64,000 bases of DNA, taken from assembly GCF_963855985.1 (NCBI RefSeq), contig NC_087112.1:7566501-7630500 (forward strand). Direction: 5' to 3'. This document shows, piece after piece, positions 1 to 9,521 of this stretch (positions are counted from its first letter, which is position 1; every line of letters begins with the position of its first letter). Below the pieces are notes generated by a model. The model did no database searches and was not told the DNA's origin. It saw nothing but the letters and a program-made list of their open reading frames with translations. This stretch comes from Ostrinia nubilalis. Its lineage: Eukaryota > Arthropoda > Insecta > Lepidoptera > Crambidae. The position numbers and the translations under genes are program-made.

Positions 1-375
1 CGAACAATGTATGGAGAACGAACATTGTCCTTTACAACTCTTTTATCTTATAATATTACATATTATTAATATTCAACTGCAATATTATGGAAATTGTTGT
101 GTGTACAGTGTACCTGACCTGTAATTGGAGAACATATTATGTATTTAATCTAAAACCCTACTAATTTTAATTTATTTTATTTTATTTTATTTTTCTTTAT
201 TCAGAAAACCACAGCTCTTTATAATAATAATACAAACAGGTTTTTTGTTCTTACAGCCAATAATACTGCAAATTGTCTTAATGTGTTTTGGTGTAACATA
301 CCTTTCTTACTAATATAAAGTAAAAAAATATCTCATCTTTTTTGTTAAGTTTCACATTAAAAACTTTGTTAAAAC

Positions 376-403
376 GGCAATTGTTTAGATCTAAACAATT
401 GCC
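376..403. repeat. Perfect 28-nt palindrome without loop
   Basis: The sequence reads identically on both strands, centred on AGATCT (387-392). It lies in AT-rich flank and is followed by a T run. It could be a remnant of an inverted-repeat element or a dimeric binding site; nothing in the surroundings decides this. Confidence 0.6.
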
Positions 404-1769
404 ATTTTTTTAAGAAATAGACATAAAGATATACACAACACATAATAAAAGAAAAGTTTGTATCTGTCTGCAAAGATGTACTCATTTATATTTTACAAGG
501 AAAAACTAATTATCCATGACTGTGAACCTACCAAGTACTTTCCATCTGGAGTATATGTCCAATTATTACAGCGCTTACTTGGACACAAAACCAAAACCTC
601 AGTGCTGAGTATTCCTTGGGTAGGGAAGTTACAATAAAAATCTTTTGAAAAATGAAGTATATGATACATAATCATGTTGGGACGTGTGTAAGTGCCCTGG
701 AAAGGGCCATGTACTGAATAAACTACATATTTTATGTAATTTCAATCATTAATTTTAACTTTAACATAATTAAACAGTGAAATCCCATAAATCTTCAACA
801 ATAATAAATCTTAAAGAAAAGTAATTTATGAAAACAGATTGTTTCACAAAACAATTTATAATTTTAACTACATCATGTCATGTAATACAAAAATTACAAC
901 AATCAATTGGAATTTTAAATTAATTGTTTAATTAATAATTAAATCAACTTCCTACAGATTGTTATTGATTGATGAATAACTGGATTTATATTTTTTAAGT
1001 AAAAAAATAAAAAGTTCCACAATGATGAGCTCTAATTGATTAATATTTTAATTCAAGATTTTTTATAAAAAACATAAAAGTTATTAGATTGTTTATTCTA
1101 CATAAGTAATATCTACTCAAAGGAAAATAAGACTGTTCTTGAGTGCTTTACTTAACCACAGGAAAAAAGTATTTCAAATGTCTAGTAATTTATTTATTTA
1201 TTTAAGTCTGAAATCTGTAATTAAGCTCAAACTTAATTCAAACTCAAACAATGGTTTATGCCTGTGCTCGGTTGAATTCCAATTTGGAAATCAGACTAAT
1301 CTCCAGTCTTATACTATTACATACATAAGCATTATCTCATAAAGATTTACATACAATTCCCATGGCATATATAGTGGACTTTTGATGTTTCTGAATACTT
1401 TGCCTCTTAATCACTGTTTTTATGATAGAAAAACTTAAGAAACCTTTTAAAATCACCCTCTTAGAGTCTAATCTGTTGAACTGCAATAAACAAACAGTAT
1501 ATTAGATGACTCATCCCGTTTCTAAAAGGTAGATCATAGCAACATTTAGATTATGATCCTCTTTAGTGCCTGATACATTTCACTCAATAATCTACTTCCA
1601 ATAAGAATAAACTCACACCTATGTTTTATTATTGTTGAAACTTTTTGGTGAAAAATAATTAGGCATCATTCCAGTACAATGCATTAGATTGCCACAGAAA
1701 TTCTCAATTCAGACTACATTACACAAAACGAAGAGATAATTAAAACCAGTTCAAAATCAACCAGAAGCT

Positions 1770-1990
1770 CAGGATGTTGGAACTTGGTCCACGCCTCGGT
1801 CTTCACCACAAGCTTGACAGATGAACTTACGGGGTTGTGGAGCGCGTGAATCGTAAAGCATTCAAAAAACAACATTACCGGATTACAATACCTACTTAAT
1901 CTACTCATTATCTTAGTAAAATCTGTTCAACTCACCATAAATTTCCCTAATTTCGTTGTCATTTCCTGCATTTACACAATGAACGCATAA
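1770..1990 (-). other. Possible minus-strand exon pair of a divergent gene (weak)
   Basis: On the minus strand, an ATG near 1971 opens a short frame reading MQEMTTKLGKFM that ends at a good donor (GTGAGT, near 1936). About 130 nt further, after a possible AG, a locally more GC-rich stretch reads LVVKTEAWTKFQHPELL. The two pieces join in phase, but the intron would be very short, no protein family is recognised and no continuation was found. It may be chance. Confidence 0.15.
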
Positions 1991-4119
1991 AATAAATACA
2001 ATAAAAATGGCTCCTAATGAGTACGAAAAATACATTTTTTACCGCGACACACGCGTTAGAAACGCGCGTTAATGCTTTATACAGAGTTCTTGAACCACAT
2101 TTTCACTTGTATTATCAACAAAAACGGATATAATCTTTAAAACGAGTCATTAATTACTGTAAATTGTTTCGTTAGCTGCCATTGATAGACCCCGCCGTCT
2201 GTCATTTCACTTGTCAATAAACAAATAATGTTGCCACAAGAAAATAAACACATCCATACTAAATATTATCGTCGCAAACCCACTTGGTAAGAAAATCAAA
2301 TCATATATTATGATGACTGACTGACAACCGATTCCTCCTTAGATTCTTCATTTAAATTCAATAACAAGAGCGTGGTACAAAAAAGCTAATGCAATTGGAG
2401 TTTGAATTATGGAGAACAAACAATAATTCCAATTTACGACCAAATGGACAGCGGTCTTGAGCGGTCTAATGGCAACTTGCTACATTGTCTATGTATTACT
2501 TAGTATTGCTAGAAAAAGGTGCAATTACCCTCTTTTTAGGGTTCCGTGTGTAAAATGAGCAAAAAAGATAAAGTAAAAATTAATAATGTTTTTGTAATTT
2601 GCTTGTTGACATAGAGCTTTAATGTTGCGGCGCCCGGGTACTGCTTCAGAATCTTAATAACAAGAATCTGATCAGACTTACATACTTCAGTGTAAAAAAA
2701 AAAAATTATCCCGATTAAACCCGGGTCTCCCTCCAGTGTGTGTTTTGCCCTACATAATCAATCGGTCTTGTCATCATTGCATGCATTACTTGTTTATGTA
2801 AAGATGTGTTGTTGGTAGATCTTTGTCAATAAATAATTAATAATCAATAAACATTTTTAAAGGCAATTTTGTTGAATGTTGACACAATTGTTTTTGTTGG
2901 TTGTTTGTGTAGCCTGTAGGGTAAAATAAAACCTTAGATATTTACATACATTTATAAGCGGCAACGTTTTTATCGTTATTTTTTTACAGGCTTTTATTTT
3001 TGTTGTGCTGTTGTATACAAAGTTTATTATTATAATAATATTATTTATCACCATGATTAAATAGAAAATAATTTAAAGTTGTTATTTACACTAATAATTA
3101 TTGGCACATGAGCTGCTGAAACAACGAGTTACGGTGATAGGGTGATATTAACGGAGTTGAAATAAAAATAAATGAGGACAAACGTGTTGTTGCGGACGTT
3201 CAGTGGTAAAAGCACAGAATACATAATAGTAGCAACAGAAATTGCACTCCTTTGTGTAGGATCAGATGCCGACATTTTAACGGTAATAATAATAATGCAA
3301 AATATCCAACGCACATGGTGCATTCGAAATCGCACCTTACTACTACGCTCACAAGAGCGCATTTTTTTTGTGTTTAGAATTGATCTACGTCACCGCTCAA
3401 GCGTCAGGGTTGTATGAGCAAAGTAAAATAAATAAAAACTTAATTTTAAGAAGCATTTATTGTATTTACGATTAGAAAACTTTAATCTAGTGGAGTTTGT
3501 ATAATCGTACCATCTCTAAAGTACCTATTAATAAACTTCAGTGTTGCGATAATTCGAAATTAAACAAACAGTTTTAAAAGGTGTAGTGTCGGAAAATAGA
3601 CACGGTGAAGTAAAGTTAATGTTTTTATTAGCTAAAATAATTTTTTTGCTATAGTTTTTTGTCATAAGTATTTCAAAATAATTTATTATTTAAAAAGTGT
3701 AGTTTTTTTTATTATTTAAATCACTACAGTTAATTATTATTCCTAAATATTAAAAATTTTCATTAAAGAAGAATAACAGTCCTGTTGGAACAATAAACCT
3801 TGATTGCGACTATGATCGACCGAGCGTGTATAGATACGCGTGTGCAAACAGGCGCGTGGCGGCCCGGACTGATTTGCAACTTGAAGTTGTCGCGCGCTGT
3901 AGGTAATTATCTCGGCCGACATAGGCGAGTGACGGAGGCCTGGTAAAAGTAATTTTACTAATTGCAACACTCCCCAGTGGGATTGTTTGTTCGGACTTTT
4001 TGGCGGGCTTTTGAACGCACTAGGCGCGATTTTTGAAGCCAATTTTGTATTTTTCTCTTTTTGTGTTATAAATAGTTATCTATCTATTGGAAGTCGTTAA
4101 GTCAACTTAAAACTCGACT

Positions 4120-5310
4120 ATGCCGGACGGGGACGGTAAGGACCCGCCCAGGGGCAAGGAAAAAAGGAAGGCACCAAATAGAGATCACACCTATACGACT
4201 GCAGATGAAGATTTCTACAAACCGTACGTAAAACCAGGGTATAGAAGGCTATTCGCGGAGAACACGGTGAGTGGCGAGTTTTCTGTATTTGTGGAAAGCA
4301 CGAAAGAGAATGAGAAGATCGGGAACAACAATCCCATCCTGACTACCAACCTTTTCAAAAATGAAATCAAGGGCATTACCAATCTTAAAAGAATTAACGC
4401 CAATAAAATATGTGTCACATTTTCCCAGTCTAGTAATGCCAATAACTTCCTGAAAAACGATCCCTTCCTAACCAAACACCAACTCAAGGCATACATCCCA
4501 GCCACAGCAGTAGAAACAGTCGGCGTGCTTCGCTTTGTACCCACTAGTATCAGCAATGAGGAACTTTTTAAAAAACTCTCATCTTCTTATGAGATCATAG
4601 GTGTACGTAGGTTCACCAAAAGAGACAACGGCGACATAAAGCCATTCCAATCTGTGTCTATCACATTTTTATCAACTGTGTTACCCGAACATGTGTATCT
4701 AGACCTTTTTAGGTTCAGAGTATTCCCATACAACGCTCCATTGTTGCAATGCTTCAAGTGTTTCAAATTCAACCATGGTGCTAAAATTTGTAAATCTGTG
4801 CAAAAATGCTCAATATGTTCTGAAGAACATCATTTTTCTGAATGTACTTCTAATAAAATAGCCAAATGCATAAACTGTCAAGGAGCTCATCTTGCGATTT
4901 CACGGGACTGTCCTGTCAAAAAACAAAAAATGGAAGATAAAAAAAATAAATTAACTTACGCTAATATGGTCTCCAGCAGTGCTGCGGCTACTAAGAGTAG
5001 CCCAGTTATCAAAAACTACATAAGCGAGTTTCCGCTACTGGCTGCTCCTAAAACTAACTTAAAATCTATTGCATCAAGGAAGCCACAAGCTAGCTCGGTT
5101 TCAACAGCGACCTCTTCCACTTCAACTAACTCGATGGAAGTTAAAGAAAAAGAACCACTTACCAATGAACAATTAATAGATGAAATATTAAACAATGATT
5201 TTATTCGCAAGGGCCTTGTAGGCGCCCTTGTCGCTATTGGCAACGAAACGAGGGCAGTTAATAGTTCTATTATACAGGAAATTCTTATAAAAAGTTTCAA
5301 AGGGCTTTAA
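4120..5310 (+). CDS. LINE ORF1, gag-like nucleic-acid-binding protein
   Basis: The 396-residue protein has a basic, charged N-terminus (MPDGDGKDPPRGKEKRK). A central region at about residues 130-215 resembles the RRM-like part of insect LINE ORF1 proteins. Three cysteine-histidine knuckles follow at about 211-265: CFKCFKFNHGAKIC, CSICSEEHHFSEC and CINCQGAHLAISRDC. Such proteins coat the element RNA to form the retrotransposition particle. The tail is low-complexity and Ser/Thr-rich. The TAA stop is immediately followed by the ATG of ORF2 in the same frame. The start is the first ATG of the frame, about 125 nt inside the element. Confidence 0.9.
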   Translation: MPDGDGKDPPRGKEKRKAPNRDHTYTTADEDFYKPYVKPGYRRLFAENTVSGEFSVFVESTKENEKIGNNNPILTTNLFKNEIKGITNLKRINANKICVTFSQSSNANNFLKNDPFLTKHQLKAYIPATAVETVGVLRFVPTSISNEELFKKLSSSYEIIGVRRFTKRDNGDIKPFQSVSITFLSTVLPEHVYLDLFRFRVFPYNAPLLQCFKCFKFNHGAKICKSVQKCSICSEEHHFSECTSNKIAKCINCQGAHLAISRDCPVKKQKMEDKKNKLTYANMVSSSAAATKSSPVIKNYISEFPLLAAPKTNLKSIASRKPQASSVSTATSSTSTNSMEVKEKEPLTNEQLIDEILNNDFIRKGLVGALVAIGNETRAVNSSIIQEILIKSFKGL

Positions 5311-8300
5311 ATGGATAAAAGTTTCATAAGAATCTCTCAATTTAACGTCGAAGGTGTTATTAACAAAAAGCCATTACTTATAAAATTTTTGATTGATAAT
5401 GATATTGATATATGTTTGTTAAACGAAACATGGTTGAAAGAAAACAGTTCTTTTCGTATTCATAATTACAATCTAGTTAGTAAAATAGGTAAAGAAAAAG
5501 AAGGCCGGGGTGGAGTCGCCATCCTAGTCAAAGACACTTTGAAATATTCAGTAATAGAGCTTCCCTTTTATGATTTTCTACAACCTGTAGCTATTAATCT
5601 GCGAACTGGCATAGGTAATTTAAGTATTCTATGTATATATTGTCCACCACCTAAAGAAAATAGATCAAGATTCAATGGTAGCAAACTGAAACAGATTATT
5701 AACTTACTACCTAAGCCACTTTTGCTATCAGGTGATATTAATGCTCACCACATCGCATTCGGCTGTGCTACTAGTAACGGTCGAGGTAATGAAGTTTACA
5801 ATATATTTGACGAGAGCGACCTCTGTATCCTCAACTCAGGGGCGCCAACCACTGTTGGTAGATCTGTTCATAATCCTTCGGCTATAGATGTAACATGTGT
5901 CAGCCCTTCAGTAGCTCCATTATGTGATTGGAAAGTCTATGATGACCCAATGGGAAGTTATCACTATCCCACTGTAACAGATATCCAGACTTCTGTTGAT
6001 AAATATCAGATAGGTGAACCAGTACACAAATTTATTTACAATAAAGCTGATTGGTTTAAATTTCATACTGAAACAGAAAACATGGTAGTTAATATTAATT
6101 TAGATAATACAGATCCATTAATAATTTATGACGATTTTTATAATAATTTAATTAGTATTAGAGACAAATGCGTACCTAAAGTAGTCAAAACCTCTCCCAA
6201 TATAATGAAAAAGCCTGTACCTTGGTGGGATGATGAGTGTAATAGTGCAGTTAAAAAGAGTAAAGATGCTTTAAATTTTTATAGACGTAATCCAAGCATT
6301 GACAACTACATTGCATATAAAAAATTGGATGCTGCTAAAAAACTAACTCTTAAGGAAAAAAAGAAAACTGGATGGAAATCTTTATGTGAATCTTTTAATA
6401 GATATACTCCTGTTAGTACAGTATGGAACTATATGAAGAGGTTTAAGCGTGTTTCAATTCCCAAACTGCCGAAGAATGATGAATGGATTCCCTCTTTTTT
6501 TGAGAAATATTCTCCTCTATCTCCTCCTGAAAAACAAGTAAATAATTCATTATTGCAAACATATTTCTCTCAAATTGGTGATGAAAAAGCAGCTTTTTTG
6601 TCTCAACATTTTTCTTGGGAAGAGTTTATGACTGCTCTGCAGTCTCGTAGGAACACTACTCCTGGTTTAGACAACATTCCTTATGAAGTTATTCGTCGCC
6701 TACATATTAATGCCAAAAAACTTTTACTCTACATTTTTAATTTACTATGGCAAACACAGGTCATCCCAGACTCATGGAAGACTCAATGTGTCATTCCTAT
6801 ACTTAAACCAGATAAGCCTCCTGATGACTGTAACTCTTATCGACCAATTTCTCTGTCTTCATGTATAGGTAAAGTATTTGAGTGCATGTTAAAGACAAGA
6901 TTAGATTATTATGTCGAATCAAATAATATCTTACCAAATGAACAATTCGGATTTAGGAAAGGCCGAAGTGCAGCAGAAAGTTTTACAGCATTGGTCTCAG
7001 ATGTTAGGAATTCTCTTGACGGTCACTCTGCAACAGCTTGTGTCTTCCTTGATGTACAGGGCGCATTCGATAACGTGGTCCCCTCAATTTTAATAGCCAT
7101 CTTATGTGATATTGGAGTACCCGGGGTAGTCTGTAAATGGATTTTCAATTTTTTGTACAAAAGAATAATGTATATAAAATTTAATAACATTATTCATGGA
7201 CCCGGATATGTATATAAAGGCACAATGCAGGGTGCTACGATTTCGCCATTATTGTACAATTTATACACCAGCCAAATTAATAAGTATTTACCACAAGGTG
7301 ATATAAAATTTTTACAATTTGCTGATGATTTATTAATTTATACTGTAAATAAGAATGTAAACACTGCTGTGCATAATCTAAACCTAGCTTTAGTTGAAAT
7401 TCATAATTTTTACTCTGGTAAATTAAAACTTGATATTAGTCCCAATAAGAGCGGCGCTATGATATTCTCGAAAAAGTATAATGACTGTAATTCTACTATT
7501 TATTACAATAATAATCCTCTTCCATGGATTCAGGAAAAAAAGTTTTTAGGAGTGTGTCTAGATAAAAAACTCACATTTGAAAGTCATATTAAGCTTCTAA
7601 TTCGCAACTCTTCTAAGGCTTTAAACATATTGCGTTCACTAGCTGGTGTAAGTTGGGGCTCTGATCCCAAGATTTTATCAATGTTATACAAGAGTTTAGT
7701 ACGCAGTCATTTCGACTATAGTACTTTGGCATATATGAACTGTAGCCCAACCCTACTAAAAAAATTAGACGTTATTCAGAATAAAGCACTTAGAATAATA
7801 ACAGGAGCTATGTGTTCAACTCCTATCATTGCTATGCAATGTGAAACATGCATTCCACCTTTAGTACTGAGACGTATTCAACTAGCAGGAAATTTTTGCC
7901 TTAAACTAATAACTTCAACCAACAAACCAGTACTAGATAGAATCATGCCTCCCTTATCATCCCAAATGTGCTCTACTCCTCCTCCTCCAATTACAGGTAA
8001 TGAGTTAATATCTGGACGCACTCCAGCCTTACTAAGAATTGCATTGTATATAGAGTCTCTCACTGTAAATATGTATAAAGATAAGCCATGGCCCATGTAT
8101 AAAGTTAATTATGAAGATCTTGTTGTAAAAAATTTCACTATTTTAAGAGAAAAGATCACCAATCAAATCGATCTTAATAAATTTCTAAATAAGTCTTATT
8201 ATAAAGTGTACACAGATGGTTCAAAGAAAGAGAATAGAGTAACCTCTGCATTTTATGATCCACAACTTAAACTTACTCAAAGTCATAAAATTGAAAGCCA

Positions 8301-9081
8301 CTGTAGTATCTTTACTGCAGAAAGTTATGCTATCCTCTTAGCACTTAAACATATCTGTACATGTAATCCACCATCTGACAATATTATTATTCTAACTGAC
8401 TCTAAAAGTGTATTACTAGCTCTGGAAAATAACTCTTGTAAATATAATTTGAATTATATAATTTATGATGTTAAGAAATTAATTAATAACATATATAGAC
8501 TTACTGGTAAGACACTGCTCTTCCTTTGGGTACCATCGCACCGTGGCATCAGGGGGAATGAAATTGTTGATCTGGCTGCAAGGAATGACTTTGATGTTGA
8601 CCATTCTACGTTGTTGAAGTTACCTCACACTGACTATCAAGCCGCAATCAGTCAAGACCTGAAAAAGATATGGCATGAGTACTGGACAATTACTAGTATG
8701 GAAAAGGGAAAATGGTATGCTAAGATCCAAGGAAGCCCGCCCGCCAAACCTTGGTACCATCGGAGGAATGAGAATATAGATAACAGGAAGTTTATAACCA
8801 TCATAAATAGGCTGAGATTTGGCCATTGCCACGCTCCCACTCACCTGAAGAGGCTCAACTTGATTCCGAGCCCTGAATGTACATATTGCAATGAAGAGCT
8901 TGCTGATTTGGAACACATAATCTTGAAATGTAGAAGTTTTGGAGTTCAGAGACTGGTCATGATCGATGACCTTCAATCTATTTGTGAACGTGTACCAGAG
9001 TCGTTGGACGAGCTCCTGAAGGATCCGAAACTTTTCAAACCCTTATATACTTTCGTGGTTTCAACTCTGGGAACTATTTGA
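5311..9081 (+). CDS. LINE ORF2: endonuclease, reverse transcriptase and RNase H
   Basis: The protein has 1256 residues and no internal stop. The N-terminal apurinic-type endonuclease (about 1-220) shows LNETWL, GDINAHH and SAIDVTC. The reverse transcriptase (about 400-700) shows PDSWKTQCVIPILKP, YRPISLSS, FGFRKGRSA and the catalytic FADD at 670-673. The RNase H domain (about 960-1090) shows VYTDGS (D969), FTAESYAILLAL (E1004), ILTDSKS and WVPSHRGIRGNE with the following VDLAAR. A C-terminal CTYC...H...C cluster (about 1190-1210) is typical of the family. It nicks target DNA and copies the element RNA into the break. The ATG abuts the ORF1 stop, suggesting translation by termination-reinitiation. 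Confidence 0.93.
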   Translation: MDKSFIRISQFNVEGVINKKPLLIKFLIDNDIDICLLNETWLKENSSFRIHNYNLVSKIGKEKEGRGGVAILVKDTLKYSVIELPFYDFLQPVAINLRTGIGNLSILCIYCPPPKENRSRFNGSKLKQIINLLPKPLLLSGDINAHHIAFGCATSNGRGNEVYNIFDESDLCILNSGAPTTVGRSVHNPSAIDVTCVSPSVAPLCDWKVYDDPMGSYHYPTVTDIQTSVDKYQIGEPVHKFIYNKADWFKFHTETENMVVNINLDNTDPLIIYDDFYNNLISIRDKCVPKVVKTSPNIMKKPVPWWDDECNSAVKKSKDALNFYRRNPSIDNYIAYKKLDAAKKLTLKEKKKTGWKSLCESFNRYTPVSTVWNYMKRFKRVSIPKLPKNDEWIPSFFEKYSPLSPPEKQVNNSLLQTYFSQIGDEKAAFLSQHFSWEEFMTALQSRRNTTPGLDNIPYEVIRRLHINAKKLLLYIFNLLWQTQVIPDSWKTQCVIPILKPDKPPDDCNSYRPISLSSCIGKVFECMLKTRLDYYVESNNILPNEQFGFRKGRSAAESFTALVSDVRNSLDGHSATACVFLDVQGAFDNVVPSILIAILCDIGVPGVVCKWIFNFLYKRIMYIKFNNIIHGPGYVYKGTMQGATISPLLYNLYTSQINKYLPQGDIKFLQFADDLLIYTVNKNVNTAVHNLNLALVEIHNFYSGKLKLDISPNKSGAMIFSKKYNDCNSTIYYNNNPLPWIQEKKFLGVCLDKKLTFESHIKLLIRNSSKALNILRSLAGVSWGSDPKILSMLYKSLVRSHFDYSTLAYMNCSPTLLKKLDVIQNKALRIITGAMCSTPIIAMQCETCIPPLVLRRIQLAGNFCLKLITSTNKPVLDRIMPPLSSQMCSTPPPPITGNELISGRTPALLRIALYIESLTVNMYKDKPWPMYKVNYEDLVVKNFTILREKITNQIDLNKFLNKSYYKVYTDGSKKENRVTSAFYDPQLKLTQSHKIESHCSIFTAESYAILLALKHICTCNPPSDNIIILTDSKSVLLALENNSCKYNLNYIIYDVKKLINNIYRLTGKTLLFLWVPSHRGIRGNEIVDLAARNDFDVDHSTLLKLPHTDYQAAISQDLKKIWHEYWTITSMEKGKWYAKIQGSPPAKPWYHRRNENIDNRKFITIINRLRFGHCHAPTHLKRLNLIPSPECTYCNEELADLEHIILKCRSFGVQRLVMIDDLQSICERVPESLDELLKDPKLFKPLYTFVVSTLGTI

Positions 9082-9267
9082 GAAGAGAATATCAGTGAAT
9101 CAGTTGGAATCATCAGTGCTGTGCATCAGTGCAGTGAACTCAGTGAAGTGTCAAACACAGATGTGATGTGTCAAATTCAAACAAAAGTTCAACGGACTTC
9201 AAAGACTGGCTTAAAAGGGCTTGCACCCAGAGCCGTGAAAAACAATATTAAAAAAAAAAAAAAAAAA

Positions 9268-9436
9268 GGATTGTTTGTTCGGCTTCAGTCGGGTGTCAAT
9301 CTCTAACTTTGTTTTAATTTTAGAAAATATCAGTGCTATCGCCGTGCAAATGAATTGAAAATGGTCTAATATCTGTGAGATGTGTTTATTATCGCACCTT
9401 TACGGATATCATTCGTGAAAAACTGTTGTTTCCGCC
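9268..9436 (+). promoter_or_regulatory. Ptp69D 5' leader with three short upstream ORFs
   Basis: Between the downstream target-duplication copy of the LINE and the start codon lie three short upstream frames: ATG-AAT-TGA (9350-9358), ATG-GTC-TAA (9361-9369) and a 12-codon frame at 9380-9418. A pyrimidine-rich stretch ending in TTTTAG (9323) could be the 3' splice site of a non-coding 5' exon; the LINE would then be in an upstream intron or promoter. If transcription starts upstream, the three frames would be expected to reduce translation of the main ORF. The transcription start is not visible. Confidence 0.4.
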
Positions 9437-9521
9437 ATGACAATGGGTCGCAACATCAGGAAGTCTTCGGCGACATTTGGTCTATATTTTGCATGTATTG
9501 CGTTGTGTTATCCAGTTTTAG
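9437..9521 (+). CDS. Ptp69D: Ptp69D exon 1: start codon and signal peptide
   Basis: Residues 1-28 begin [11 protein letters not shown]; a hydrophobic core ([16 protein letters not shown]) follows. This is a classic signal peptide with cleavage likely near the Gly-Ala made at the junction with exon 2. The context CCGCCATGA is good. A second ATG lies two codons downstream. Donor G|GTGAGT, phase 1. Confidence 0.85.

Larger units (their letters stand above)
1..3979. other. AT-rich upstream flank without a supported gene
   Basis: No long open frame and no recognisable protein domain on either strand. The stretch contains a perfect palindrome (376-403), a weak minus-strand exon candidate near 1770-1990, and at about 3890-3950 a degenerate match to the end of a repeat seen again at 17720-17761 and 53771-53815. 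The Ptp69D promoter may lie here or nearer the start codon, but I could not locate a TATA box or initiator with confidence. Confidence 0.5.
3995..9267 (+). mobile_element. Full-length non-LTR retrotransposon (LINE) with intact ORF1 and ORF2
   Basis: The element is bounded by a perfect 15-bp direct repeat, GGATTGTTTGTTCGG, at 3980-3994 and 9268-9282, which I read as its target-site duplication. It has a 5' UTR of about 125 nt, two intact ORFs, a 3' UTR of about 170 nt and a poly-A run (about 9250-9267) directly before the second repeat copy, as expected for target-primed reverse transcription. The endonuclease, reverse transcriptase and RNase H in ORF2 and zinc knuckles in ORF1 place it in the broad Jockey/I/R1/LOA assemblage; I cannot fix the clade. 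Intact ORFs and an undecayed duplication indicate a young, possibly active copy. It sits in sense orientation just before Ptp69D. Confidence 0.93.

Noticed and set aside
493..675. Minus-strand 60-residue frame with NNWTYTPDGKYLVGSQ resembling a WD-repeat strand
   Set aside because: Too short, with no convincing splice acceptor and no neighbouring WD-like exons.
8620..8976. Minus-strand 118-residue frame within the LINE
   Set aside because: Antisense shadow of ORF2 with no motif.
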